Positions 38,506 to 47,945 of a stretch of 64,000 bases of DNA are shown in pieces; position 1 is the first letter of the stretch, and the number at the start of each line of letters is the position of its first letter. Source of the stretch: Gammaproteobacteria bacterium (lineage in GTDB: Bacteria; Pseudomonadota; Gammaproteobacteria; Pseudomonadales; UBA5518); assembly GCA_016718385.1 (NCBI GenBank), contig JADKDK010000007.1:186001-250000 (forward strand), given 5' to 3'. Under the pieces are notes generated by a model, which had not been told where the DNA came from, ran no database searches, and saw only the letters and a program-made list of their open reading frames with translations. Position numbers and translations under genes: made by a program.

Positions 38506-40704
38506 ATGGCCGAACAGAAGCTCACGTTCTGCCGCATCTGCGAAAACCAGTGCGGCCTGAAGCTCACGGTCGAGGGCGAGCGCATCGTGCATGTCGAGCC
38601 GGACACGGAGCATGTGGCCTCGCGCGGCTTCGCCTGCAACAAGGGCCTCACGCTCGAGAACGTGCGCGCCTCGCCGGACCGCGTCACCACGCCGCTGAAG
38701 AAGGTCGATGGCCGCTTCGAGCCGATCGGCTGGCCGCAGGCCCTCGATGAGATCGGCGCGCGCCTGCGCGCAATCCGCGCGCGGCACGGCGACGACTCCG
38801 TCGGGCTGTATTTCGGCAACCCGATCAGCTTCAGCCTGCTGATGCCGATGCTGATCACCGGCTTTGCGCAGGGGCTGAACACCGCCAAGGTCTTCACCAC
38901 CGGCAGCCTCGACTGCAACAACAAGTTCCTGGTCGGCAAGCACATGTACGGCTCGCCGATGGCGCTGACCTTCCCCGATGTCGACGCCACCCGGTTCCTG
39001 CTGATCATCGGCGGCAACCCGGCCATCTCCAAGATGAGCTTCATCAACCTGCCGGATCCGGTGCGCCGCCTCGAGGCCGTCGTGCAGCGCGGCGGGCGCG
39101 TGGTGCACCTCAACCCGCGCCGCACCGAGACGGCAAAGGCCGTCGGCGAGCAGGTGTTCATCCGCCCCGACACCGACGTGTTCTTCCTGCTCGCGTTCCT
39201 CCGGGAAATCATCACGCGCGACGGCATCCGGCACGACGTGGTCGACGCCCACATGAATGGGTTCGACGCGGTCGCGGCGCTGGTCGCGCCCTGGACGCCG
39301 GAGAAGCAGGCCGAAGTCACCGGCGTGCCGGCCGATACGCTGCGCGAGCTGGTGGGCGCCTACCTCGCGGCCGATGGCGCGGCGCTGTACGGCTCCACCG
39401 GCATCAACCAGGGCAGCAACGGCAGCACCGCGTTCTGGCTGCTCGAGGTCATCAATGCGGTCACCGGCAACCTGGATCGGCGCGGCGGCGCGCTGATGGG
39501 CCAGGGCATCGTCGATTACGCCAAGGCCACCGCCAACGCCGACGCGAAGGTGTTCCACTCGCGCATCGGCAACACGCCGAGCTTCCTCGGCGCGCTGCCC
39601 ACCGCGCTGCTGGCCGACGAGATCCTCGTGCCCGGACCCGACCAGGTGCGCGCGATGTTCGTGATCTCCGGCAACCCGCTGCTGAGCGGCACCAACAGCG
39701 CACGGATGGAGCAGGCCTTCGGCGCACTGGAGCTGCGCGTCAGCATCGATCTGGTGCGCAACGAGACGGCGGAACTGGCCGACTACATCCTGCCCGGCAC
39801 GCACTTCACCGAGCGGCCCGACCTGCCGTTCTCGTTCTTCACGTTCTCGGGCCTGATGCCCGAGCCGTGGATCCAGTACACCGGGCGCATGGTGGCGCCG
39901 CCCGGCGCGGCGCGCGACGAGAGCTGGATCCTGGCGCGGCTGGCGCGGGCCTGCGGCACGCCGCTGTTCGGTTCGCGCCTGCTGCAGGCCGTGCTCGATG
40001 CCGGCGAGCTGGCGCGGCGCCTGCCGTTCGTGGGGCCGCGGCTGAAGGCGCTGCCCGATCGCGTGCTCGACCTCATCCTGCGCGTCGCGAAACTCGGCGG
40101 CACGCGCGGCCTGCGCAAATTCCCGCACGGCAAACGCCTGCCGCATAACGGCGGCAACAACTACCTCGGCCAGCGCGTGATCACCGCGAGCGGCAAGGTG
40201 GAGCTGGCGCCGGCGGCGCTGCTGGCGCTGGCCGCGGCGCGCCTGCCGCGCAGCCACGAGCAGGCGCTGCGAACGCGCGATGAAGTCCGGCTGATCACCC
40301 GGCGCGAGCGCTACACCCACAATTCGTGGGCGCACAACGACGCGGCCTTCGTGAAGGGTCGGCGCCACACCAATTACCTGTACATGCACCCCGACGACGC
40401 GGCGCGCCTCGGTATCGCCGACGGCGCGCCGGCGCGCGTGGAGTCCGCGGCCGGCGCGCTCGAAGTCCCGGTCGCGCTCAGCGCCGACCTGATGCCCGGG
40501 GCCGTCGCGCTGCCGCACGGCTGGGGCCACCAGGCGGCCACGGGTTTGTCGGTGGCCTCGAAGACGCGCGGCGTCAACGCGAACCTCCTGGCGGCGGACG
40601 GTCCCGATGCGATCGAGCCGCTGTCGGGGATGGCGCAGTTCAACGGCATCGCCGTGCGCATCAGCGCCGTCGCCGCCGCGACGGCGACCCGCGCTGCAAG
40701 CTGA
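38506..40704 (+). CDS. Molybdopterin oxidoreductase with [4Fe-4S] cluster (DMSO-reductase family)
   Basis: A 732-residue protein. The N-terminal cluster motif is C9-x2-C12-x3-C16-x27-C44 (FCRICENQCG ... GFACNKG), followed by bis-MGD binding domains. C137 (TTGSLDCNNKF) lies where formate-dehydrogenase-like enzymes have their Mo ligand. The C-terminal dinucleotide-binding domain begins near residue 590 (HNSWAHNDAAFVKG). No signal peptide or Tat motif, so it is cytoplasmic. No electron-transfer subunit gene is adjacent, so it probably acts alone or with a remote partner. Start at GTCATG, a few bases after the poly-G region. Confidence 0.92.
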   Translation: MAEQKLTFCRICENQCGLKLTVEGERIVHVEPDTEHVASRGFACNKGLTLENVRASPDRVTTPLKKVDGRFEPIGWPQALDEIGARLRAIRARHGDDSVGLYFGNPISFSLLMPMLITGFAQGLNTAKVFTTGSLDCNNKFLVGKHMYGSPMALTFPDVDATRFLLIIGGNPAISKMSFINLPDPVRRLEAVVQRGGRVVHLNPRRTETAKAVGEQVFIRPDTDVFFLLAFLREIITRDGIRHDVVDAHMNGFDAVAALVAPWTPEKQAEVTGVPADTLRELVGAYLAADGAALYGSTGINQGSNGSTAFWLLEVINAVTGNLDRRGGALMGQGIVDYAKATANADAKVFHSRIGNTPSFLGALPTALLADEILVPGPDQVRAMFVISGNPLLSGTNSARMEQAFGALELRVSIDLVRNETAELADYILPGTHFTERPDLPFSFFTFSGLMPEPWIQYTGRMVAPPGAARDESWILARLARACGTPLFGSRLLQAVLDAGELARRLPFVGPRLKALPDRVLDLILRVAKLGGTRGLRKFPHGKRLPHNGGNNYLGQRVITASGKVELAPAALLALAAARLPRSHEQALRTRDEVRLITRRERYTHNSWAHNDAAFVKGRRHTNYLYMHPDDAARLGIADGAPARVESAAGALEVPVALSADLMPGAVALPHGWGHQAATGLSVASKTRGVNANLLAADGPDAIEPLSGMAQFNGIAVRISAVAAATATRAAS

Positions 40705-40788
40705 GGACGGCGCGACGCCGCGGGCTTGATCGCGTGGGGCCCGCGCCGTAGCCTGCGCCCATCGACTGCTGCCGGGACAGTGACGCGC

Positions 40789-41394
40789 ATGGACCCCTTG
40801 CTGCCGCCGGCCTTCCTGCTGGCGTATTTCCTGGTCTTCTTCGTGCTCGCCTTCGCGTGGCGTTCGCTGCTCGTGTGGCGGCGCACCGGCGTCAATCCCG
40901 TCGTGCTGCCCGGCGGCGACGACGCGCACGCCTACGTCGGGCGCGCGTTCAAGGTGGTGATGGCCGCCTGCGGGGTGGTGGCCGCGGCGCCGGTATTCTG
41001 CGCCGACGCGCCGCGCTGGCTCGGCGCCTGGGAGGCGCTCGCCTCGGTGCCGCTGGCCGCCTGCGGGTGGTTGCTGCTGGTGGCGGCGCTGGCCTGGCTG
41101 CTGGTCGCGCAGGCGCAGATGGGCGCCTCGTGGCGCATCGGCATCGACAGCGCGCGCCCCACCGCGCTGGTGCAGCACGGGCTGTTCGCGCGCTCGCGCA
41201 ACCCGATCTTCCTCGCGCTGCGCGTGGAACTGCTCGGCTTCTTCCTGGTGCTGCCGGGCGCCGCCACCGCGGCGCTGCTGGTCGCCGGCGAGATCCTGAT
41301 GCAGGTTCAGGTGCGGCTCGAGGAGCAGCACCTGAGGACGCTGCACGGCGCGGCCTATGCGGACTACTGCGCGCGCGTGCGGCGCTGGTTATGA
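40789..41394 (+). CDS. Isoprenylcysteine carboxyl methyltransferase (ICMT)-like membrane protein
   Basis: A 201-residue integral membrane protein with four or five helices. The family C-terminal pattern is GLFARSRNPIFLALRVELLGF followed by VRLEEQHLRTLHGAAYADYCARVRRWL, the SAM-binding signature of ICMT/PEMT-type small methyltransferases. Substrate in bacteria is usually unknown. ATG at 40789 matches the first hydrophobic helix. It lies 84 bases after the molybdopterin oxidoreductase and 28 bases before the GST, all in one direction. Confidence 0.88.
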   Translation: MDPLLPPAFLLAYFLVFFVLAFAWRSLLVWRRTGVNPVVLPGGDDAHAYVGRAFKVVMAACGVVAAAPVFCADAPRWLGAWEALASVPLAACGWLLLVAALAWLLVAQAQMGASWRIGIDSARPTALVQHGLFARSRNPIFLALRVELLGFFLVLPGAATAALLVAGEILMQVQVRLEEQHLRTLHGAAYADYCARVRRWL

Positions 41395-41422
41395 TCCGCC
41401 GAACTCCCGGGGAAGCATCGGC

Positions 41423-42052
41423 ATGAAGCTCTATCACTGTCGCGATTCGCGCTCGCTGCGCCCGCTGTGGGCGCTGGAGGAGATGGGCATCCCCTACGAG
41501 CTCGAGGACCTGCCCTTCCCGCCGCGCCTGTTCCGCAAGGAGTACCTCGGCATCAACCCGCTCGGGACGGTGCCGTACTTCGTCGACGGCGAGACCCGCA
41601 TGACCGAGTCGGTCGCGATCTGCCACTACCTGGTCGAGCGCTACCGCCGCCATGACCTGGGGCTGCTGCCCGACCATCCCGAGTACGGCAGCTACCTGAA
41701 CTGGCTCTACCACAGCGATGCCACGCTCACCTTCCCGCAGACCATCGTGCTGCGCTACCGTCACCTCGAGCCGCCGGAGCGCCAGCTCGCGCAGGCCGTC
41801 CATGACTACCGCGGCTTCTTTCTCGGCCGGCTCAAGCTGCTGGATGCGCACATCGCGACGCGCGAGTGGCTCTGCGACGGGCGCTTCACGATCGCCGACA
41901 TCTGCATCGGCTACGCGCTCTACCTCGGCAGCCTGCCGCTGGTCGACGCGGCCGACGGTTACTCGCCGAAAGTGAGCGCCTACCTCGGGCGGCTCATGGC
42001 GCGCCCGGCGTTCCAGCGCGCCGCAGCCCTGGGGGCGCCGCTGTTCGGCTGA
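41423..42052 (+). CDS. Glutathione S-transferase family protein
   Basis: A 209-residue GST. The thioredoxin-like N-terminal domain (MKLYHCRDSRSLRPLWALEEMG) has cis-Pro (GTVPYFVDGE) and the ESVAICHYLVERY GSH-binding segment. The helical C-terminal domain contains FTIADICIGYALYL, the family N-capping box. The catalytic residue is not obvious (Ser or Cys at 6-10). It may conjugate or isomerise small electrophiles. The stop is followed by a REP-type element. Confidence 0.92.
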   Translation: MKLYHCRDSRSLRPLWALEEMGIPYELEDLPFPPRLFRKEYLGINPLGTVPYFVDGETRMTESVAICHYLVERYRRHDLGLLPDHPEYGSYLNWLYHSDATLTFPQTIVLRYRHLEPPERQLAQAVHDYRGFFLGRLKLLDAHIATREWLCDGRFTIADICIGYALYLGSLPLVDAADGYSPKVSAYLGRLMARPAFQRAAALGAPLFG

Positions 42053-42068
42053 AGCCGGACCTCGCCCC

Positions 42069-42115
42069 GTGGGTCCGGCTTCAGCCGGACAATGCCCGGA
42101 TATATCCGGACCCAC
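42069..42115. repeat. REP family A, BIME-like pair (copy 1)
   Basis: A 47-bp unit: GTGG, hairpin GTCCGGCT-TC-AGCCGGAC, a short spacer, then an inverted hairpin CCGGAT-AT-ATCCGG ending in CCAC (GTGG on the other strand). Two convergent REPs, each with a tetranucleotide 5' of its hairpin, is the BIME layout. It lies between the GST stop and the diguanylate cyclase start. Further copies are at 43858 and 50294. Confidence 0.85.
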
Positions 42116-42204
42116 AGAAGCCGGACCGTGCGCGCGGGGCGGGATCCCGGACTTCGGGCTATATTGGGAAGCCACGTCCCCGTCGCCGGAACCCTTGCAC
42201 CCTC

Positions 42205-43836
42205 ATGCCCGCGTCGATGCTGATATTCGCCCCGTCCTTCGCGGGCACCGCGCTCGGCATCGGCGTGGCGGTGATCGTCGGGATGCGGCGCTCGGGGCCC
42301 GCGTGGCGCTGGATGGTGCTGCTCGGCATTGCGGTGGCCTGGTGGTGCGCGGGCCAGACCTTCTGGATTCTCGCCGACACGCCCGACGCGGCGCTGCGCG
42401 TCAACCAGGTGCAGTACGTCGGGGTGCAGTTCGCTCCGCTGTTGTGGCTGCTGGTCGCGCTGGCGCAGACCGGGCGGCGACGCTGGCTGCGCCCGTCGCG
42501 CGTGGCGCCGCTGCTGGTGGTGCCCCTGATCACGCTGGCGTTCGCGTTCAGCTACCGTCTCGACCAGCCGAACTGGCTCTGGTCAGGATTCCACGTCGAC
42601 GCCGGCTCCCTGGTGCCACGCGCAACCTACGGACCGTGGTTCAAGGTCTTCGTGATCCACAACTACGCGCTGTTCCTCGCCGGCTGCGTGTTGCTCGGCA
42701 GCCATTACGTGCAGTCGCCGCACTACCGGCTGCAGTTCTGGGTGACCAGCGTGATACCGGCGCTGCTGCTCGGCATGAACGTGAGCTTCGTCACCGGCTA
42801 CTGGCCGTCGCCGCTCGACCCCACTCCGCTCGGCTTCGCGGTCGGATTCGCGCTGCTCGGCTGGGCGCTGTTGCGCCATCGCCTGCTCGACCTGCGCCCG
42901 CTCGGGCGCAGCATCGCGTTCGACAGCCTGGGCCAGGGCGTGCTGATCGTGGATGCGCAGCAGCGCATCGTGGACCTCAACGACGCCGCGAGCCGCCTGC
43001 TGCGCCGCGGCGTCGCGACACTGCTGGGGCGCCCGCTCGCATCGGTGCTGCCGGGGCTGGATCCGGATGCCGTGTCCGGCGGCCAGACGGAACTGGCCCT
43101 CGCGGCGCACGGCCAGGTCGGGTTGCGGCTGCAGGTCGGCGTGGCGCCGATCCGCGCCGAGCGCGGCGGCGCCGCGCCGGGCCTGGTGCTCACGCTGCAC
43201 GACGTCACGCGCGAGCGCGCGGCGCAGCAGACCCTGCTGGATCTGCAGCGCCGGCTCGAGGACGCCAACCGCGAGCTTGAGCGCGTGGCGCATACCGACA
43301 TGCTCACGGGGCTGGCCAACCGCCGCCTGCTGCTGGCGCGCCTGGAGATGGAATTCTCGCGCGCGCGCCGCCACGGCACCCCGCTCGCGCTGCTGCTGAT
43401 CGACCTCGACCGGTTCAAGCAGGTCAACGACACGCGCGGGCACCTGGTGGGCGACGCGGTGCTGCGCACCACGGGCGCGGCATTGCGCGAGCTGACGCGC
43501 CCCGAAGACATCCCCGCGCGTTATGGCGGCGAGGAGCTGGCGCTGCTACTGACCGATACCGGCGCCGACGGCGCGCGCACCGCGGCGCTGCGCGTGTGGC
43601 AGCAGCTGCGCGCCATCGAGCACGAAGATCCCGCCGCGGGCAGCACGTTCCGCGTGAGTTGCTGCATCGGCGTGGCACTGCTGGATCTGAGCGATTCCCA
43701 CGCCAACGATCTCATCGCGCGCGCCGACGCCGCGCTCTACGCGGCCAAGGCCGGCGGGCGCGACTGCGTGATGCTGAGCCTGGAAGGCGTGCTGGAGCGC
43801 GAGCCGCCGCCGGTCATCGAAGTGGCGGTGGCCTGA
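42205..43836 (+). CDS. Diguanylate cyclase with 7TM histidine-kinase-type sensory N-terminus
   Basis: A 544-residue protein. Seven hydrophobic helices (about 5-225) resemble the HisKA_7TM sensor module, then comes a PAS-like domain (FDSLGQGVLIVDAQQRIVDLND, about 240-350), a coiled linker and a C-terminal GGDEF domain. The active-site motif is GGEEL at 441-445 and the inhibitory site RPED at 432-435, so it should make c-di-GMP and be subject to product inhibition. ATG at 42205 gives a complete first helix. The signal is unknown. The GGEEL form is catalytically competent in known enzymes. Confidence 0.93.
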   Translation: MPASMLIFAPSFAGTALGIGVAVIVGMRRSGPAWRWMVLLGIAVAWWCAGQTFWILADTPDAALRVNQVQYVGVQFAPLLWLLVALAQTGRRRWLRPSRVAPLLVVPLITLAFAFSYRLDQPNWLWSGFHVDAGSLVPRATYGPWFKVFVIHNYALFLAGCVLLGSHYVQSPHYRLQFWVTSVIPALLLGMNVSFVTGYWPSPLDPTPLGFAVGFALLGWALLRHRLLDLRPLGRSIAFDSLGQGVLIVDAQQRIVDLNDAASRLLRRGVATLLGRPLASVLPGLDPDAVSGGQTELALAAHGQVGLRLQVGVAPIRAERGGAAPGLVLTLHDVTRERAAQQTLLDLQRRLEDANRELERVAHTDMLTGLANRRLLLARLEMEFSRARRHGTPLALLLIDLDRFKQVNDTRGHLVGDAVLRTTGAALRELTRPEDIPARYGGEELALLLTDTGADGARTAALRVWQQLRAIEHEDPAAGSTFRVSCCIGVALLDLSDSHANDLIARADAALYAAKAGGRDCVMLSLEGVLEREPPPVIEVAVA

Positions 43837-43857
43837 GCTGCCGTGGGTTCGGGTTCC

Positions 43858-43934
43858 GTGGGTCCGGCTTCAGCCGGACAATCGTCCGGATAAATCCGGA
43901 CCTACATTGAACCATTGTCCGGATAAATCCGGAC
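43858..43934. repeat. REP family A, full pair plus an extra half (copy 2)
   Basis: A full unit at 43858-43905 is formed from GTGG + GTCCGGCT-TC-AGCCGGAC and, inverted, GTAG + GTCCGGAT-TT-ATCCGGAC. A separate half copy of the ATCCGGAC hairpin follows at 43914-43934. It lies between the convergent ends of the diguanylate cyclase and lipid kinase genes, where it could act as a bidirectional transcription barrier. 43935-44013 holds nothing else recognisable. Confidence 0.85.
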
Positions 43935-44013
43935 ATGCCGGTCTCGACGCGCAGCTTGGCGAGGCGCGCGCATTACTCGTCCGCGTGGGGGGGCGACGAG
44001 GGCCGCTGTCGCG

Positions 44014-45054
44014 TCAAGGTCGCAGGAACGTGAACTCGCCGCCGCTTGCGATCCGCACCGGGCCGTCCTGCTGGCGGACATGGTGGATTTCACCGTCGAG
44101 GTTCAGCGTCCCGTCCATCAGCAGGCTCAGCTGATGGGCGTTGTGGCTGAGGTATCCCGCCTGCTCGCTCACGTGCGGGCCGGGGCGCCCGCGCAGCACC
44201 GAGGGGAGGCTGCGCAGGAAGCGTGCCGGCTGCGGGCGGATCAGCGTCAGGCGCACCGCACCGTTCTCGCTGCCCCAGAACGGACACATGCCGAGCGACA
44301 GGCGCTGCAGGCTGCTCACCAGCAGGATCAGGGCGTCCTGCTGTGGCAGCGGGGGCCCGTCGTCCAGCGTCAGCGTCACCGGCACGGCATGCGAGAAACG
44401 GGGATCGCGGCGCTGCAGGCCCCATAGCGTGCGCGTCAGCGCGAGGCCGAGGCTTTCGCTGCCGCGCAGCCCCATCGCGTGCACCCTGCGGTGCGCGTAT
44501 TCGGTTCCCTTGATCACGGCGCCCGCGCCCAGGAACATGCCGTGGTGCGTCGCGCCGTGGTCGCCCAACTGCACGCGCAGGATCGGCTGGCGCACCTCGG
44601 TGCAGGGACGTGGGCGTTCCGAGAGCCACCCGCTGAGCCGCGTCGCCGCGCGCAACAGGTCGCCGCCCGTGCCGATCGCCGTGGCCGCCATGTTCACGGT
44701 GCCCCCGGGCAGCAGCACGACGCGCGGACGCGTCGCGAAGGGAGCCTGGGCGAGCACATGACCGAGCACGCTCGCCGCGGTGCCGTCACCGCCGTTGATC
44801 GCCAGCACGTCGATGTGCTCGCGCGCCAGTTCGGCGACGGCGTGTCGCACCTCGTCGGCGCTGCCGGTCACGACGTGGCGCAGGCCGGCGTGGCGCGAGA
44901 GGATGCGGTGCACGCCCCCGAGGTGCAGCCGGTTGCAGCCACTGTTGGCGTTGCTGATGAGCCCGATCCGCGCCAGCGCGCCGGTGCGCGTCGCGGGCGG
45001 GAAGAGCGGGCAGCTATCCGATGGCAGCGCGCAGGCGTCGGGCATGGTATTCAT
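44014..45054 (-). CDS. Diacylglycerol kinase-family lipid kinase
   Basis: A 346-residue protein of the DAGK catalytic family. NGGDGTAAS at 87-95 is the nucleotide-binding GGDGT motif, LLPGGTVNMAA follows near 115, and FLGAGAVIKGTEYA near 185 marks the second domain. Family members phosphorylate diacylglycerol, sphingosine or related lipids at the membrane. ATG at 45054 overlaps the stop of the membrane protein upstream (ATGA), so the two are coupled. Neighbours (acyltransferase, ELM1 family, ABC exporter) point to a membrane-lipid pathway. Confidence 0.9.
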   Translation of the reverse strand: MNTMPDACALPSDSCPLFPPATRTGALARIGLISNANSGCNRLHLGGVHRILSRHAGLRHVVTGSADEVRHAVAELAREHIDVLAINGGDGTAASVLGHVLAQAPFATRPRVVLLPGGTVNMAATAIGTGGDLLRAATRLSGWLSERPRPCTEVRQPILRVQLGDHGATHHGMFLGAGAVIKGTEYAHRRVHAMGLRGSESLGLALTRTLWGLQRRDPRFSHAVPVTLTLDDGPPLPQQDALILLVSSLQRLSLGMCPFWGSENGAVRLTLIRPQPARFLRSLPSVLRGRPGPHVSEQAGYLSHNAHQLSLLMDGTLNLDGEIHHVRQQDGPVRIASGGEFTFLRP

Positions 45055-45716
45055 CGGTCGAGCGGCACGGTGCGGGCGGGCCCGGCAACGGGCACGCCGG
45101 AGGATCCGGGCGCGCGCCCCGCGGGCGGCCGTCCGAGTGCGCGGCTGCCGCCGGCGATCAGCATCAGCCCGTAGGCGTTCAGTTCGAAGAGTTCCTCGAA
45201 CAGGCGATTGGGCTCGGCGATGCTGACCACGCTCTTGTCGAGCAGCACGCCGCCCGCCAGCAGCACCGTGGCCAGCACCAGAAGCACGCCGGGCCCGGAG
45301 TCGAGGAAATCCAGGAAGCGACGCCGGTCGAGCAGCCAGCAGCGCGTAAAGGCCCCCGCCACGCCGAGAAGCGCCAGCACGAAGGCGCCGCGATGGATCA
45401 CGTACGCGATGGCATAGGCGCGCGTGCCTTCCGGCAGCAGCCAGTGGAAATCGCTCTCGCGGTAGAACATGCAGGCGCTGAGCACCGCGAGGGCGCCGAG
45501 CTGCAGCCGGGCATAGCCGTCGACGCCCCGGCGCGCACGCAACCCGTAGACCAGCACGCAGCCGGCGAGTGCCGCGAGCTGCAGGTTCTCGAGCAGGTTG
45601 TTCTCCTGGTACAGGCTCTCGGTCTCCCGCCAGTGCAGCAGCACGGCGAGGAGCAGGTTCGCGGCCACCCCCATCATGGCCCTCAGCAGCGTCATCAGGG
45701 CACGCGCCGTCAGCAT
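45051..45716 (-). CDS. Multi-spanning membrane protein of unknown function
   Basis: A 221-residue protein with six hydrophobic segments (for example LMTLLRAMMGVAANLLLAVLL, LQLAALAGCVLVYG, GAFVLALLGVAGAF, VLLVLATVLLAGGVLL) and a conserved-looking luminal part MFYRESDFHWLLPEG, EELFELNAYGLMLIAGG. I do not recognise the family with certainty. Ser/Glu/His-rich loops between helices are reminiscent of membrane hydrolases. It overlaps the ELM1-family gene upstream by 7 bases and the lipid kinase downstream by 4, so it is firmly in that operon. Confidence 0.8.
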   Translation of the reverse strand: MLTARALMTLLRAMMGVAANLLLAVLLHWRETESLYQENNLLENLQLAALAGCVLVYGLRARRGVDGYARLQLGALAVLSACMFYRESDFHWLLPEGTRAYAIAYVIHRGAFVLALLGVAGAFTRCWLLDRRRFLDFLDSGPGVLLVLATVLLAGGVLLDKSVVSIAEPNRLFEELFELNAYGLMLIAGGSRALGRPPAGRAPGSSGVPVAGPARTVPLDR

Positions 45717-46843
45717 GACAGCACCCCTGCGAGCAGGTTCTGCACGCGCGAGGCGGCGCGCTGCGCATCGAGGCGCGGCGCGTGCCAGGGCTGCTGCGAC
45801 GCCGCGCTCCCGAAGCTGGCCTCATCGAGCCACTGCGCGCGCCCGATGCTGACCAGGTGACGCTGGATCGCGCCGATATCGCGCTGCATGTGGGGCGCGC
45901 CGATGGTGCGCGCGAACAGGTCGCGCAGCGAACGGTAGCTCAGCCGGATCGCGAGCCGCTGCCACGGCGGCATGTCGGGCGCGGGGCGCTCGGCGATGTC
46001 GTAGATCAGCAGCGGCTTGCCGGTGACGTTGGCCTCCGCGAGCATCGATACGCTCTCGCCGGTGATCACGATGCGGTCGGCGAGCGCGAGGTAGCCGAAG
46101 TAGGGGTTTTCCTGCGCGCCCCAGTGATGCACGTGCCGCGGGCCACCGACACCGTCGAGGAAGTCGTGGTAAGCGTCCGCGGGCGTGCGCGCGCTGCTGG
46201 TGACCAGCAGCGAGCCGCCGCTGCCGCGCGTGAGCGCGTTCACCAGCTTGCCGAGCCGGCGCGCCTTCGCGCAGGAGAGCACGAAGGAGCCGCTGTTGCC
46301 CCCGAGCAGCACCACCGTATAGGGGCGCGGCAGGTGCGCGAAGCGCGGCTCCCACAGCGCGCGCGCCTCCTCGAGCCGCCGGTCGGTGACGCGGTGCAGC
46401 GGCAACTCGTTCAGCAGGATGTTCTCGCGCTCGGGCAGGAAGTACTGCGGCGTGCTGATGATGAGGTCGAAGGCATCCAGCCGCGACCACGGGCGCCCCA
46501 TGTGCACCAGCCGCGCGCGGTTGCCCGATTGTTTCTTGATCCACCGCGCGACCGGCTCCAGTTCTCGGCCCGCGCTGATCACGAGGTCCGGCCAGGGCGC
46601 CTGCAGCGCGCTGCTGCGGCGCCGGTCGACACCGGCGAGCGCCAGGCTGCGGAGCTGGCTCGAGATCATCTTCGGCACCCGCGGCAAGGGATGGAAGCCG
46701 ACGGTCTTCAGTTCGAAGGGCCAGCCCAGCGTTTCGCCGAGCCCGAGCACCTGGTTGTTGTCGCCGGGCCGGGGGCCGTTGAGGAGCCATACGCGTGGTT
46801 GGTGGTTGCCGCGGTGCGTGCTGCCGGCATGCAGATCGAACAT
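45710..46843 (-). CDS. ELM1 / DUF1022-family protein (GT-B-like fold)
   Basis: A 377-residue protein of the family that includes plant and alphaproteobacterial ELM1-like proteins. Signatures: RVWLLNGPRPGDNNQVLGLGETLG, WPDLVISAGRELEPVARWIKK, LVHMGRPWSRLDAFDLIISTPQYFLP and VITGESVSMLAEANVTGKPLLIYD. The two-domain arrangement resembles glycosyltransferases such as MurG/LpxB. The bacterial role is unproven, though members occur near lipid A or envelope genes. First gene of the minus-strand trio ELM1 - membrane protein - lipid kinase, divergent from the acyltransferase gene. Confidence 0.88.
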   Translation of the reverse strand: MFDLHAGSTHRGNHQPRVWLLNGPRPGDNNQVLGLGETLGWPFELKTVGFHPLPRVPKMISSQLRSLALAGVDRRRSSALQAPWPDLVISAGRELEPVARWIKKQSGNRARLVHMGRPWSRLDAFDLIISTPQYFLPERENILLNELPLHRVTDRRLEEARALWEPRFAHLPRPYTVVLLGGNSGSFVLSCAKARRLGKLVNALTRGSGGSLLVTSSARTPADAYHDFLDGVGGPRHVHHWGAQENPYFGYLALADRIVITGESVSMLAEANVTGKPLLIYDIAERPAPDMPPWQRLAIRLSYRSLRDLFARTIGAPHMQRDIGAIQRHLVSIGRAQWLDEASFGSAASQQPWHAPRLDAQRAASRVQNLLAGVLSC

Positions 46844-46985
46844 CGTGGGTCTCGTCCGGTGGTGATGACGGATCGAGCTTAGTCACGGTCTCGCGCACCG
46901 GAAATCAACCCCCCGGGTCGACTGTCGGCGTGCGGTCGAGTTGCTACCTTGCCTTTATCGCAAGCCATTGGCAGGGGTACGAAGG

Positions 46986-47945
46986 ATGTTTTCGAGCGAG
47001 GCGAGAATCCGCGATTCACGTTGGCGCGAACCCGTGCGCCGCATCGAGGCGGCCGCGCTCGGACTGTTCTGGCTGGGGGCGCGCGCATTGCCGCCGCGAC
47101 GTGCGGCGCGCACCGGCGCGCGTCTGTTTGCCTGGCTCGGTCCGCGCCTGCGCAAGCAGGACTTCGTCAGGTCGAATCTGGCACGGCTCTTCCCTGCCGC
47201 CGGGCCCGCGCGCATCGAGGCACTGGCGCGCGAAGTCTGGGCGAATTTCGGCGCGATTCTCGCGGAATACCCGCATCTGCCGCGATTTTGCGCGCCGGAT
47301 CCCTCGCCCTTCCTGCGCGTGGCGATCGCCCCCGAGACGCGCGATATCGTCTCGCGCCGCGAGCCCGCCATCTACGTCGCCGCGCACCTCGCGAACTGGG
47401 AACTCGCGACCGCGGCGATCGGTCGGCTGGGGATCGCGCTGAGCGCCGTTTACGCGCCGCAGGGCAACCCGCACGTCGACGCGATGATCCAGGCGCGGCG
47501 CGCCGCGCTCGGCTGCCGTTTCGTCGGCAAGGCGAACTGCATGCGCCGGCTCCTCAGCGACCTCGAGGCCGGCCGATCCGTGGGCATGCTGCCCGACCAG
47601 CGCACGGATGCAGGGGAATTAGTACCGTTTTTCGGCTGCCCCGCGCCGACCACGATCGGCCCCGCGTGGCTCGCCCTGCGCCGCGGCTGTCCGCTGGTGC
47701 CGGTGCAGGTCGAGCGGCTCGGACCGGCCGACTACCAGGTGACGTTCCACGCGCCGCTCGTGCGCGGCGAGCGCTCGGCGGACCGCTCGCGCGTGCTGCG
47801 CCTCACCGCGGAACTCAACGCGCTGTTCGAGCGCTGGATCCGCGTGCACCCCGGGCAGTGGCTGTGCATGCGCCGGCGCTGGCCGCGCGCGGCAGCGCCG
47901 GCGCTGCCGCAGGCGGCCGGCGGGGAGGTCCGCGCATGCGCCTGA
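46986..47945 (+). CDS. LpxL/HtrB-type lysophospholipid acyltransferase
   Basis: A 319-residue acyltransferase of the lipid A late-acylation family. The catalytic H-x4-E motif is H134 ANLANW-type (AHLANWE) to E139, a membrane-proximal N-terminal helix spans about 20-45, and GMLPDQRTDAGELVPFFG is the substrate-pocket segment. It could acylate lipid A, ornithine lipid or another glycolipid. It is not clear that this is the housekeeping LpxL. Its 3' end overlaps the ABC exporter start by 10 bases, so acylation and export are probably linked. Confidence 0.88.
   Translation: MFSSEARIRDSRWREPVRRIEAAALGLFWLGARALPPRRAARTGARLFAWLGPRLRKQDFVRSNLARLFPAAGPARIEALAREVWANFGAILAEYPHLPRFCAPDPSPFLRVAIAPETRDIVSRREPAIYVAAHLANWELATAAIGRLGIALSAVYAPQGNPHVDAMIQARRAALGCRFVGKANCMRRLLSDLEAGRSVGMLPDQRTDAGELVPFFGCPAPTTIGPAWLALRRGCPLVPVQVERLGPADYQVTFHAPLVRGERSADRSRVLRLTAELNALFERWIRVHPGQWLCMRRRWPRAAAPALPQAAGGEVRACA

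Noticed and set aside
37345..41346. A 1333-codon open frame on the minus strand
   Set aside because: Only its 3' third (37345-38334) is a real gene, the LLM oxidoreductase. The rest is stop-free antisense of the molybdopterin oxidoreductase, caused by high GC at third positions, and has no family features.
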